46,776 nucleotides of DNA, from NCBI GenBank assembly GCA_000482145.1, contig AUXH01000076.1:1-46776 (forward strand). Reading direction: 5' to 3'. Position 1 is the stretch's first letter; each line of letters opens with the position of its first letter. Source of the DNA: Strigomonas culicis (lineage: Eukaryota; Euglenozoa; Kinetoplastea; Trypanosomatida; Trypanosomatidae). Shown piece by piece: positions 10,270 to 19,298 of the stretch. The notes under the pieces are model-generated. The model made no database searches. It was given only the letters and a program-made list of their open reading frames with translations, and was not told where the DNA came from. The translations under genes were made by a program, and so were the position numbers.

Positions 10270-10609
10270 AGTGTATGCACGTAGCTAGACCGGAGAAAAC
10301 AAAAAGAGTGAGAGAAGAAAGAGGAGATGACTTCTATAAGAGCTTATTCCTTTTTTGACAAATACCAAGTAAACAACATCAACCACATCAAAGGAAAACA
10401 CACAGACACGGACGACTGTAGGGATTCTTTTAGACAACGTCAATGAAAAAAAAAAAGTGTCATACTATAGAGGGACATCCATATAGAAACAATGTAAACA
10501 TAAAGCCAAAAGTAATAAGCATGTATCACCTTCTCAGCTCTTTCTTCTCTCCTCTCTTTTTCTTTTCTTCTCTATTCTCCAAGGCAGTGTCGTTTTTTTT
10601 TTTTTGGAG
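10270..10609. other. Intergenic region
   Basis: AT-rich spacer with A-runs at 10446-10458 and T/C-rich sequence at 10530-10605. The latter is purine-rich in the transcript and is likely 3' UTR of the MFS gene. No gene seen. Confidence 0.55.
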
Positions 10610-12226
10610 TCATAAAGGTGGCAGCTCCTCACTGTTAGGTGGTATGTGCTTCCTACCCCCATTGAAGCCCTCGGAACGCATCTTTTCCTCCTCGCGCATG
10701 ACAACCGCATCGACACCCATTGATCCAAACAAGGGCACTCCGCGTCGCTCCAGCATGCGGTCGACACCTTGATAGATGAAAAAGCCTACAAGCATGACAC
10801 TGGCAGCCACACGAAACATCATTCGCGGTCCTAACTCACTGTAGAGCGCCCCGGCCACGAGATTCCCCACAAAGGGACCAACGCCACCAGAGAACATGAA
10901 AAGAACCCCCGTCGCCGAGCTGGACAGGTGTGGTGGGAACGCTTTGGAGAGCACGTGGACGGACGGTAGCCACATAAATGCAAAAGTGACGCCGTGCAGC
11001 GGTTCGAGGAGGAGTACCTGCCAAGCATTTGTCAGGAGCGAGTACCCTACGACGCGAAGGACCCAAATCAGCATTGCCATGGACATCATCTGCCGCTCTG
11101 TAAACTTGTGCAGCAGCCTTTCCGACATCTGAAATAAGGGGACCTCTGTACTGACGGTGAGAAGGACCGTAAAACCCATCAATACCTTGTTGCCGCCAAG
11201 ATCATCCAGGAACATGAAGAGAAAGTTGTTGATGAAGCTGTATCCCATCCCCATTAAGCACGCCGCAAACAGAAATAGTAGCACGCGTGGACTCTTCTTG
11301 AGAAGTCGCAAGACGTCGAGAAATCGGACTGGCGTGCGCTCTGCCTTTTCATAGGGTTTTGTGGTGAATATGCAATAGAGAAGAGCGGCCTGCCCCAGCG
11401 CGTACTGAAATGCCAGCACGTACCAACGCTGGACAAACTCCACAGCAACGGAGCCGACCACACACCCGATGCCCCAACCATAGGCGCCAAAGGAGCGAAC
11501 ATAGCTCCAGGACGTCGACCGCCCCTCTTTAGGAAACATCAGGAGCGTGTGTTGATCCAGGAGCGGGTTCATTGGACAACAGCTCGCTTGGATGATGATA
11601 AACACCAGAATGAGCAGATGCTTGCTGGACACAAGAGTGAACGGCAAAACCGTGATGATGGAAATCACAGCGCAGCATGTGAGCATCGAGGTTGTGGCCC
11701 TGTACTTGTCAGCCATGTAGGAGAGCACGGGGAGTAAGGTGAGGCTGAAAAGGGGGATGATCGCAATCAGAACACCGACCATCTGTGGCGAAAAGGATCG
11801 TTCCTTCAGTATCAAACTGTAAAAGGCACTGATGGCACAGCCAAAAATGTATCCAAAGTAGCCAATTACAGCGGGAAGAATGTTCACCTTTACATTCGTT
11901 ACGTGTGTGAGGGCAGTAGCGACCGGTGCACTAGCGGGAGTCGCTGAATCGCTCTGTTGAAGAGCAGATGATGGGACGGGAATGACATTAAAACTATTGT
12001 TTTTAGAAAAGGTAGCCGTTTGAAAACTGAGCTCGACCACTGAACGGGTAGGTGAGGTTAACGTAGAGGGCAGCATTCCGGCCCCTTCCGAAACAAATGG
12101 TCTCGGTGGCGGTACATGAATCATGGAATCGCGCATGTGGGTTGAGGATGGCGTTGAACTCGCATCGCTTTCGGACGAAGAAGGCATCAACGCGAAGAAG
12201 CGGAAAGATCGGCGTATGCGTGTCAC
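10610..12226 (-). CDS. Major facilitator superfamily transporter
   Basis: A 538-residue polytopic membrane protein. A Ser/Thr-rich cytosolic N-terminus of about 105 residues is followed by roughly twelve hydrophobic segments starting at VNILPAVIGYFGYIFGCAIS (about 112-131). The loop MADKYRATTSML after the second or third segment resembles the MFS motif between TM2 and TM3 (GxLaDrxGrr). Length and topology fit MFS permeases, and the lack of charged residues in the first segments is reminiscent of the MFSD6/LacY-like branch. The substrate cannot be read from the sequence. An alternative Met at residue 14 would remove a basic MTRIRRSFRFFAL stretch. The C-terminus is short, charged and cytosolic. 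Confidence 0.8.
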   Translation of the reverse strand: MTRIRRSFRFFALMPSSSESDASSTPSSTHMRDSMIHVPPPRPFVSEGAGMLPSTLTSPTRSVVELSFQTATFSKNNSFNVIPVPSSALQQSDSATPASAPVATALTHVTNVKVNILPAVIGYFGYIFGCAISAFYSLILKERSFSPQMVGVLIAIIPLFSLTLLPVLSYMADKYRATTSMLTCCAVISIITVLPFTLVSSKHLLILVFIIIQASCCPMNPLLDQHTLLMFPKEGRSTSWSYVRSFGAYGWGIGCVVGSVAVEFVQRWYVLAFQYALGQAALLYCIFTTKPYEKAERTPVRFLDVLRLLKKSPRVLLFLFAACLMGMGYSFINNFLFMFLDDLGGNKVLMGFTVLLTVSTEVPLFQMSERLLHKFTERQMMSMAMLIWVLRVVGYSLLTNAWQVLLLEPLHGVTFAFMWLPSVHVLSKAFPPHLSSSATGVLFMFSGGVGPFVGNLVAGALYSELGPRMMFRVAASVMLVGFFIYQGVDRMLERRGVPLFGSMGVDAVVMREEEKMRSEGFNGGRKHIPPNSEELPPL

Positions 12227-12655
12227 TCGATGGATCTAGAAACTCGTTTCCCTTCAGCAAAAAAGGTAAGTCAGTATTAGAGTGAGACAATACGTCAACA
12301 CTTTATACGCATGAAAGAGACGAAGTAAAAGAACCTTAAGCAGAGTAAAAGAAAGCAGCGAAAGGAGATCACTAGTGGGCGCTTTAGCAGAGGAAGAAGG
12401 ACGACAAGAGATGCGTTTTGAGAGCAAACAAGCAAGCAAACAAATAACAATAATAATAATAACCGTTTTGAGCACTTGTGATATTACCAAGCGAAAATGA
12501 AGCGCAAGTAGAAAAAGAAGAGCCATTTTTTTCCCCCTTCCTCGCTATTGCCATTTGTTGTTTTAAGAATAAAGATTAAAGATATAAAAAATTATGTATA
12601 AGTTTACCAACTTTTGGTTTGATTCTTTAATTTGAACGTTGACATATTGGCCACC
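12227..12655. other. Intergenic region
   Basis: Spacer of about 430 bases with an (AAT)n-like stretch near 12446-12463 and AT-rich sequence around 12560-12630. Minus-strand translation gives only hydrophobic low-complexity peptides typical of pyrimidine-rich 5' UTR. No gene seen. Confidence 0.6.
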
Positions 12656-13240
12656 TCACGCGTTTTGGAGATACTCGGCAAGCCAGCGGAATCCTTCGCC
12701 ATAGCCAATCTTCTTGACGACACTGCACATGTACACCTCCAAGGGGCGAACGGCAGGATCGGTGACTTTATTCTGCTTACCCGTGAGCAAACCGTTGAGG
12801 CCCATTGCAGCTATCAGTGCATCTTCGGAGCAGGCACGAGGCATGTCGATCTTGTTACCCAGAATGAGAAAAGGGACATTCGCAAGCTCCTCAGCCATAA
12901 GGAGCATATCAAGTTCGTCCTTCGCCTCACCAAAACGAGCATCATTGGCGGCATCCACAAGAAAGACAACGCCGTCCACTTTAGTGAAGTAGTCCTTCCA
13001 CAACCGCCGGGCTTCTAAGTGCCCACCCATGTCAATGGTTTTCAACTTGATCCCACCCAACGTCAGCTCCTCCACGTTAGGGTGGAAGGTGGGGCGATAC
13101 ACGTGCAGTTGATCATTTGCCAACTTGCCCAGCAGAGTGGTCTTACCTGCATTATCCAGCCCAAGAAACAGAAGCTTGCCGCTTTTGTTGGACAGACCCA
13201 CGTAAGAAAGCAAGTCCCAGAGCCAGTTAAACCATCCCAT
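12656..13240 (-). CDS. SAR1: SAR1 small GTPase (COPII coat)
   Basis: A 194-residue protein matching SAR1 over its full length. The N-terminus is the Trp-rich amphipathic helix [14 protein letters not shown] that inserts into ER membrane. Nucleotide motifs: G1 GLDNAGKT (27-34), switch I PTFHP with Thr51, G3 DMGGH (70-74), G4 NKID (129-132) and G5 CSV (172-174). His74 is the residue equivalent to Gln71 of ARF, a SAR1 hallmark. G3 is usually DLGGH; Met here is conservative. SAR1-GTP recruits Sec23/24 to start COPII budding at ER exit sites, which in trypanosomatids serves surface-coat and GPI-protein export. The MGW start is secure because the helix must be at the extreme N-terminus. Confidence 0.96.
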   Translation of the reverse strand: MGWFNWLWDLLSYVGLSNKSGKLLFLGLDNAGKTTLLGKLANDQLHVYRPTFHPNVEELTLGGIKLKTIDMGGHLEARRLWKDYFTKVDGVVFLVDAANDARFGEAKDELDMLLMAEELANVPFLILGNKIDMPRACSEDALIAAMGLNGLLTGKQNKVTDPAVRPLEVYMCSVVKKIGYGEGFRWLAEYLQNA

Positions 13241-13559
13241 TATATTAAGAGCGGTAGTTACAACAAGAGTATACTTTTTCCTCTGTATTGGTTTGTATTG
13301 TTATTTACCTTTGCGCAGTAAGTCAACAGCAAGACATGTAAAGAAGGGCAGAAGAATGTGGAGGCAAAGCAAAAAAGAGAATACTACAGCAAAAAAAAAA
13401 ATAGCATATAATTAGCATGGAGAAACTACCGTACACACCAGTTTTTTATTTTTTTATGGGGAGGGGTTGAAACAAAGCTCCATTTATACGAAACAGAAAG
13501 GGAATAAAATAATAGTTAAAGGTGTATATTAGTGCCGAGACAAGAAAAACATGGTTGTT
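13241..13559. other. Intergenic region
   Basis: AT-rich spacer with A-runs near 13390-13400 and T-runs near 13441-13456. No gene seen. Confidence 0.55.
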
Positions 13560-14375
13560 TTATAGTTTCGTTTCGCCTGACTTCCCAGAAGAACCATAAG
13601 CATCCCCGTCGAGAATAAAAGTGACGGACCCTTTGCAGCCGCGTAGAAAGCGAGCCACAGGAGCTGGCCCTTCCACTTCGTCGCGTAGGACGCCTTGCAC
13701 CACCCACTCCTTATCCTTCCCACAGGCAAGCACAAGCACATGCTTCGCGTGCTGAATCACATGACGTGCCAAAGTGACTCGCCACACCTTCGGCTTCATC
13801 GTAATGCTGGGAAAGCTGACGGATACCACGTTCTTCTCATCGTGCTCGGCCACAGAGTCGGGAAAAATGGATGCCGTGTGTCCATCGGAGCCAAAACCCA
13901 GCAAAACAATATCGAACACAGGTATCTTGCTACCGCTTTGAGCGTCTGTCGCCAGCGGTAGATGCTCCAGCAGCTGTTTTTCGTAAACCTGTGCTACCTT
14001 GCGAGCCTCTGCCTCACCCGTCTGGGGATCCGTCACAGACTCTTGTGCCTCGCCAAGAACAACAGGAAACAAGTTTTCTTGCGGTAAATCCTTCAACAAG
14101 CACTCGAACGCCATGTGATAGTTGGAGTCGGCACAGTCCAACGGCACTAGTCGTTCATCGCCAAGAAAAAATTTGACGTGTTGGAGGTCCGCTTTACTGT
14201 CCTGCAAGCTGCTGTATAGGATTTTGGGAGTAGAGCCACCTGAAAGGGCGAGAGACGCACCACGGCCCGAAGAGGCAGTGGCTGAACGCAGAATAGCGAG
14301 GATGTCCTTCTTTGCAACATCACTGACTTCACCTATGCTTCCACACAGGTGCACTTTTGGTGAGAAAGATGTCAT
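13560..14375 (-). CDS. 6-phosphogluconolactonase, PTS1-like C-terminus
   Basis: A 271-residue enzyme of the pentose phosphate pathway that hydrolyses 6-phosphoglucono-delta-lactone to 6-phosphogluconate. Family motifs: SGGSTP (45-50), FFLGDERLVP (69-78), DSNYHM (83-88) and DIVLLGFGSDGHTASIFP (155-172) with the conserved DGHTAS signature, then the basic segment WRVTLARHVIQHAKHVLVLA. The protein ends in Thr-Lys-Leu, which resembles a type 1 peroxisomal/glycosomal targeting signal, so a glycosomal or dual location is plausible. This is inference, as the strength of TKL depends on PEX5. PEX6, needed for PTS1 import, is encoded about 5 kb away. The size and motif set fit the short eukaryotic/bacterial DevB type. 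Confidence 0.94.
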   Translation of the reverse strand: MTSFSPKVHLCGSIGEVSDVAKKDILAILRSATASSGRGASLALSGGSTPKILYSSLQDSKADLQHVKFFLGDERLVPLDCADSNYHMAFECLLKDLPQENLFPVVLGEAQESVTDPQTGEAEARKVAQVYEKQLLEHLPLATDAQSGSKIPVFDIVLLGFGSDGHTASIFPDSVAEHDEKNVVSVSFPSITMKPKVWRVTLARHVIQHAKHVLVLACGKDKEWVVQGVLRDEVEGPAPVARFLRGCKGSVTFILDGDAYGSSGKSGETKL

Positions 14376-14615
14376 ATTGAGAGAGCTTCTTCACACACAC
14401 AGACAAATAGGAGCAATGCGGTAGAAAGGAGGTTAAAAGAAGTGTTGTTGTAAAAAACCACACACCATTTTTTTAATTTTCAGTTGTATTGCACGCCTTG
14501 GAAAAAAAAAAAGCAGAAACCAGAGAAGCTAAATAATAAAATAGTCTCATTCTTCTGTTTTCTCTTATCTCTCTTTTTTTTTTTGAAAGGCTCTTTTTTT
14601 TTTCTCACTGTACTT

Positions 14616-15494
14616 CTAGTCGGTAGCGCTACTGATGTACTTCAATGAATACCCCCACAGCACGACACCGGTTGCATAAAGTACAGCAGCGACTATTCGT
14701 CTCTTTTTCGGCATATACTCGTTCTGTAAAAATTCAAACGTTGGAGGACCAACCGCATTGCAGACCATGTGCATGGCACTGATGGCGGGAACAGAATGCT
14801 TGCAAACATGTAGATAATAGGTGCTGCTTAGTAGGCCAAAGGTAAACGTAATGCCATGTACGCAGATGAGCCTCAAAGCCGCGCCGCGGTAGCATGCACG
14901 GACTGTGTCCTTGTCGTTCTCTCTCTGTACGACACTTTCTTCTGCCTGTTCTCTAAAGCATGTTGCGGCGTAATAAAAGTAGTGATGCGAGTGAGAAAGA
15001 GCAAATAAGGCTGAGGAGATGAGTATTTGCTCCGTGGCGCTGCGGTGGCGCAGCACATCCAAAAGGACACCGCGGAAAAATAGTTCTTCACCAAATGGAC
15101 ACAGCAGTACATCGCGAAAAAAAGTCAACGAATTCAAGTCGGACCACACGCCACCCACTGCACCCACCCCAATTTCATAAAGAGGGCCGGTGAACAATGC
15201 CACTGTAGAGCCCATACACAGCGTCGTGTACTTAACGGTTTGCGTCCAATTGATCTTCTGCCGATCGCGCATCCTCGTGGCCAAATAGAGAGCGGCTCCT
15301 ATCGCACCAGCCGAGAAGGATATGGCACGTCGCTGAATCACCTTCTTGTCGTTACGATCCACGTAAATATCCTTATTCAGTGCCGCTTTGCGAACATCAC
15401 GAACGGCCCAGAAAACAAAGCTGCGTTCCTTTCTCCACATATAGAACGTTCCCATGAAGCAGCTGCACAGGCAGGAGGCAGTCATGATATCCAT
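14616..15494 (-). CDS. RCE1: CAAX prenyl protease 2 (RCE1 type)
   Basis: A 292-residue polytopic membrane protein with the type II CAAX protease signature. The Glu-Glu-x3-Arg motif is GEELFFRG (135-142; E136, E137, R141). The second motif is FALSHSHH (164-171, His168 or nearby), and the last conserved block is MHMVCN (241-246) with a His and an Asn. Several hydrophobic segments surround these. The family sits in the ER membrane and removes the last three residues of prenylated CAAX proteins (Ras-like GTPases, lamin-like substrates) before carboxymethylation. Length matches eukaryotic RCE1 rather than the soluble-domain bacterial homologues. The N-terminus (MDIMTASCLCSCFM) is Cys-rich and hydrophobic and may be the first membrane segment. 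Confidence 0.88.
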   Translation of the reverse strand: MDIMTASCLCSCFMGTFYMWRKERSFVFWAVRDVRKAALNKDIYVDRNDKKVIQRRAISFSAGAIGAALYLATRMRDRQKINWTQTVKYTTLCMGSTVALFTGPLYEIGVGAVGGVWSDLNSLTFFRDVLLCPFGEELFFRGVLLDVLRHRSATEQILISSALFALSHSHHYFYYAATCFREQAEESVVQRENDKDTVRACYRGAALRLICVHGITFTFGLLSSTYYLHVCKHSVPAISAMHMVCNAVGPPTFEFLQNEYMPKKRRIVAAVLYATGVVLWGYSLKYISSATD

Positions 15495-15981
15495 ATTGGT
15501 GTGTCAAGAATACAAACAAATAAACAACAACAACACAAATAAGTACGACCGTCTTTGTTTGCTTGATGCAAAAAGCAAGAGAGCGAGGTAAAGAACACGA
15601 GGAAGAAGGAAACTGTTCATTATACTGCAGCCGAAAACAACACAAGGAAAGAGGTCCGCCTTGCGTAGGACAGATGGTCCGAGCGCAGTAACGAATCACC
15701 TGTGTCGGGGAGGGAGTCGTGGTATGATAAAATGGTGAAAGACAAGGAAATATAGAAAAAATGGAAATCTATCTATAGTATTCTGGTATCTAAGTTGAAA
15801 ACGAAATAATAACAATAAAAATAATATATATATATATAGTAGAACAACCATTATATTTTTTAACGCTTTATTTTTACCCCTTTTTTCCTTGATTTGCATC
15901 CCCTTGATTTATATATTAGTGAGAAGGAGGCATGCAATTTCTGTCATTTGGCCTCTCGTCGTGTCTTTTCCTTCTGGGAAG
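15495..15981. other. Intergenic region with (TA)n tract
   Basis: AT-rich spacer of nearly 500 bases with a (TA)n run at about 15824-15838 and many A-runs. No gene seen. Confidence 0.6.
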
Positions 15982-18405
15982 CTACTTGATTGGAACCGGA
16001 TTAATAAGTTCTGTAAACGTGAGCCACGTGATGCCGTTCGGATACTTCCCCAATTCTTCACTGGTGCACAGCACCATATCAGCTGCCTGAGCGTCGTTGA
16101 CGACGACGGCGCCACCTTCACGCAGCAGGAGGGCCGTGGTGGTGTGGTTCTTATGTGATTGGAAGTCTGACGTCATGTACACCTTCTTTTTGAGCAGAGG
16201 AGGTTCCTCGTGTTGGAAGCCGTAGTCGCTCTCGCTGAGCCACGCGTTCTGCGCCGCAGAGTCCTTCACGAACGACTCTGGTAGAACCCAGCAGCCACGC
16301 ACGAGGGCGGACAGTAGTTTTACCGTCAGCGCGCCGTTCGTGACAAGGTGTGTCAAGTTGGACGGGACAGGCATATTGGACGGGCATTCCGCGTACACAA
16401 CGCCGGGGAGCTTCTCCAAAACCTGCACCACGTCGCTGGACAGGCAGCTCGTGCCGACCACGCGAGCGGTCTCGGTGCGGGACCGCTTCTGCGACACCTC
16501 GCCCGTCGCCGCGTTGCGGGACGAGGAGATGCTGCGCACCCGGTCGCTCTTGGTGCGCGAGAGGGCGCGCACGTGCGCCGGCGAGCGCGACACCTGCGCG
16601 ATGAACCGCTGCCGCTCCTCCGAGAGCTGCGACTCGACGGCCGTGAGCCGGCCCATGACGGCGCTCAGCTCCAGCTCCAGCTTCTCCGCGTGGTCCTTCT
16701 CCTTCTGGTACTTGCGCCGGAGTTCGTCCACCGTATTGCTGCCGGTCTCTTGCGCCACGAGGGCCTTCTTCGTCTTGGCGAGCTCCGCTTGAGTGGCGTC
16801 CAGCTGTTCCTGCAGCCTCTGCTTGGATGAGCGGAACTGCTCCTCCTCCGTTAAGAACTTTCTCTTGGAGGCACTCAGATCCTCGTGCAGCTTTTGGACG
16901 TTTCCTTCAAGCGTTCGGATCTTCCGTGTGTATGTCTCCAAGTCGTTGTTCGCCGTATCCTGCACCTCGTCGTTTTCTTGCCGTAGGCGACGTACCGTCT
17001 CGCTTGCCTCCTCGAGATCGTGCTGGAGCAGTTCGTTGTCGCTCATGAAGTGGTCGTTCTCCTGCTGCAGTTTGCTCTGCATGGCTTTGCTCTCCGCGAC
17101 CGCCTTCTCCAGCTTCTGAATCGTCTGGTCACGCAAGGCCAACATGCCCGCAACAGAGGAGAGCTCCTCCGTCACCTTCGCGACCTGGCGCCGCAGGGAC
17201 TGGTTTTCACTATCAACAGACAGCTTTCCACTGCGCGCCTCGCGAAGAGAGGCCTCCGAGAGCAGGTCCCTCTCACTCACGGCAAGGCGGTGCTCTTCTT
17301 GGAGGCGGCGCGTCTCGCGCTGGTGCTTCTCGGCCGTCAGCCGCGCCTCCTCCTCCAGCTGCGAGATCTTGTGGCGACAGATGGCGACCTCCTCCGAGAG
17401 GGATTTGATTTTTTGCTGGGCCGCCTCCGTCTCGGACTTGAGCTCGCTGATGTAGGAATCTTTGGACTGAGTAATCTGAGAAATGCGCTCCTCTGCCAAT
17501 TGCCACTGCGCCTTCATCTCCTCCTCATTCTTGTTCTCGTAGGAGGCGATCATCTGCTTGTGCTGCTCCTCCGCCTTGGCGAGCTCCTCCTTGAGCTGCT
17601 TGATCTGCCCCAGCGTCGCAGCGCTGTTCTCGTCATGCTGCTGAGATTTGGAGATGAGTGCCGTGTACTGCTCCTCCAGCGCGGCCTTTTCTTCTGCAAG
17701 CACTCGATTGGCCTCTTCTAGCGAGGCCAGCTCGTCCGCAGCGTCGCAGCACTGCTGCTGAAGCGCCTCCACCTTTTCCTGATAGTCCTTCTCGTGCTCG
17801 CGGGACAAGTCCTCGGTGTGGCGGCGATGTGCGACCTTCATCTCCTCAATTTGATTCTTGAGGAACGCCACCTGCTCCTTGTCTTTCAGTTGTTGGCACA
17901 TTTCGGTCTCCAGCGCCGTTCTCGCCTCTTTTGCCTCTCGGACGCGGTCGTTGGCCCGCTCCAAGTCGCGCCTCAGGCTCGCATTCACTTGATTCAGTAC
18001 GGCGTTTTCGTCTTCGAACTTTTTGACTTCAAACTGAGCCATTTCAACGGCTTGCTGAAGTTCTGGAATCTTAAGCAACTCTCGCTTTGCTTCGTTGTAG
18101 TTCTTGCGAAGCTCATCCACCTCGTGTGGAGGGAAGAAGGCATTATTAGTCATCGACGCGCGAAAGGAAGAGCGACGCACAAGAGCAGGTCGCGATAGAG
18201 TGAGGAGAGAGGAGGTATCCATCGGCGTTGCTGCCAGCAGCATCTCCGTCGGCTCCTTCATTTTTGCGCTTTGGATAGGTACGTTTTCCTTCCTCTCCGA
18301 AAGACCTTTTGACCTCTCTTCTGGTGTTTTACCGTTGTCCCCGGGAAGTGGGTCTGGCATGACGATGGTTTTCTGCAACCACAGGCTGTCCTGCGCGGTT
18401 TCCAT
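15982..18405 (-). CDS. Coiled-coil protein with C-terminal BRCT region, NUP92-like nuclear basket protein
   Basis: An 807-residue protein. Residues 1-90 are Ser/Thr/Pro-containing and disordered. About 90-600 is one long heptad-rich coiled coil (LEEANRVLAEEKAALEEQY and many similar). A basic Ser/Arg linker with RSISSSR and QKRSRTETA (about 610-645) probably holds a nuclear localisation signal. The last 160 residues look like a BRCT pair: the first copy has GVVYAECPSNMPVPSNLTHLV and a Trp in GCWVLPESFV, and the second is degenerate. Calculated size is near 92 kDa. Trypanosome NUP92 (the Mlp2 analogue, a nuclear-basket protein active in mitosis) is described with this same architecture. KKT4 also has a BRCT but is shorter. 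Assignment is by architecture, so moderate. Confidence 0.7.
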   Translation of the reverse strand: METAQDSLWLQKTIVMPDPLPGDNGKTPEERSKGLSERKENVPIQSAKMKEPTEMLLAATPMDTSSLLTLSRPALVRRSSFRASMTNNAFFPPHEVDELRKNYNEAKRELLKIPELQQAVEMAQFEVKKFEDENAVLNQVNASLRRDLERANDRVREAKEARTALETEMCQQLKDKEQVAFLKNQIEEMKVAHRRHTEDLSREHEKDYQEKVEALQQQCCDAADELASLEEANRVLAEEKAALEEQYTALISKSQQHDENSAATLGQIKQLKEELAKAEEQHKQMIASYENKNEEEMKAQWQLAEERISQITQSKDSYISELKSETEAAQQKIKSLSEEVAICRHKISQLEEEARLTAEKHQRETRRLQEEHRLAVSERDLLSEASLREARSGKLSVDSENQSLRRQVAKVTEELSSVAGMLALRDQTIQKLEKAVAESKAMQSKLQQENDHFMSDNELLQHDLEEASETVRRLRQENDEVQDTANNDLETYTRKIRTLEGNVQKLHEDLSASKRKFLTEEEQFRSSKQRLQEQLDATQAELAKTKKALVAQETGSNTVDELRRKYQKEKDHAEKLELELSAVMGRLTAVESQLSEERQRFIAQVSRSPAHVRALSRTKSDRVRSISSSRNAATGEVSQKRSRTETARVVGTSCLSSDVVQVLEKLPGVVYAECPSNMPVPSNLTHLVTNGALTVKLLSALVRGCWVLPESFVKDSAAQNAWLSESDYGFQHEEPPLLKKKVYMTSDFQSHKNHTTTALLLREGGAVVVNDAQAADMVLCTSEELGKYPNGITWLTFTELINPVPIK

Positions 18406-19298
18406 CGTTTTTCTTCTGTAGTGTTTTCACGGTGTTGTAAATAAACGGTGAGCTACAATGAATGTAAGATGCTTCAGCAAAATATAATTAAGAGTGAATC
18501 TAGTATATTAAAAGATCTAAGAAAAAAGAGAAGATGTAATCTAATAGAGTGCGTATGTTAAGGGAAAAGGAAAAATGAAAGAAAAAGAGACACATATATG
18601 CAAGAGAAAAGGAGAGTAATGTTGATAGCTGAACACATGCACACACACTTATGCACGCACACATGTCAAAAAAAAAAAAAGTGAGAAGTAAAGATGTTCT
18701 TATTTGTATATAGTTAAACATACATGAGTACTCCAACGCGTGTCCACTCTTCATTCAAGGTTTCTTCGTTATATATTGCATCGCTATTCAAACATAATAA
18801 TAAAAACAAATGTCTCAACATGTACATCGTTAAGGTAGATCTTTTTTCCTTTGTTGGTTGTTTTTTATTTGCTGTATATATATATATATATATATACATA
18901 TAGTTCTGGAAGAGGAATTCTCTTCGGTGTTCTAAGTATAAGAGTTCAAGGTAAGTTTATCTTGTATGCCACCGCAAACAAGCTTTTTTTGCCTTTTCGT
19001 TTGTTTGTTTTTATCTTGTTGACTACTTTTTTTTCTCCCTTTAAAGGACACGGAATACTGACTCTCAGAGAATGAAAGAGAACGGACACAGAAAATTGAA
19101 ATTAAAAAGCACTAAGAAACAAAAGATTCACCATTCGAATCTAAAAGGATAATAATTAAAAAAAAAAACCATACGTAAAGAAAACGGCGAACGAAGCCGT
19201 AATGACCCATTCCGTTTGAGCTTCTTTAGCATTGGTATAGTTTTCCCACTACTGGCATGCACACGATAAGAGCTATGCTCTAGGCTGACTCACATCCC
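18406..19298. other. Long AT-rich intergenic region
   Basis: Nearly 900 bases without a coding signal. It holds a (TA)n run at 18875-18896, A-runs at 18667-18679 and 19159-19168, and dense purine/pyrimidine bias. Just right of the BRCT protein start (18406-18700) the plus strand is purine-rich, as expected for its trans-splicing region. A short inverted repeat, CGGCGAACGAAGCCG, lies near 19184-19198, but I cannot assign an RNA gene. Confidence 0.55.
18875..18896. repeat. (TA)n microsatellite
   Basis: About eleven TA units in the spacer between the BRCT protein gene and the 521-residue protein gene. Confidence 0.9.

Noticed and set aside
12254..12526. 90-codon hydrophobic minus-strand frame
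   Set aside because: Translation of pyrimidine-rich transcript sequence upstream of the MFS gene; Leu/Ile/Phe-rich low complexity rather than a real membrane protein.
17020..17721. 233-codon plus-strand frame, Leu-rich
   Set aside because: Antisense translation of the coiled coil of the BRCT protein; Leu richness comes from complementing Glu and Lys codons.
19184..19198. Short inverted repeat that might be part of a small RNA
   Set aside because: The stem is too short and no snoRNA boxes or tRNA-like promoter elements could be placed around it.
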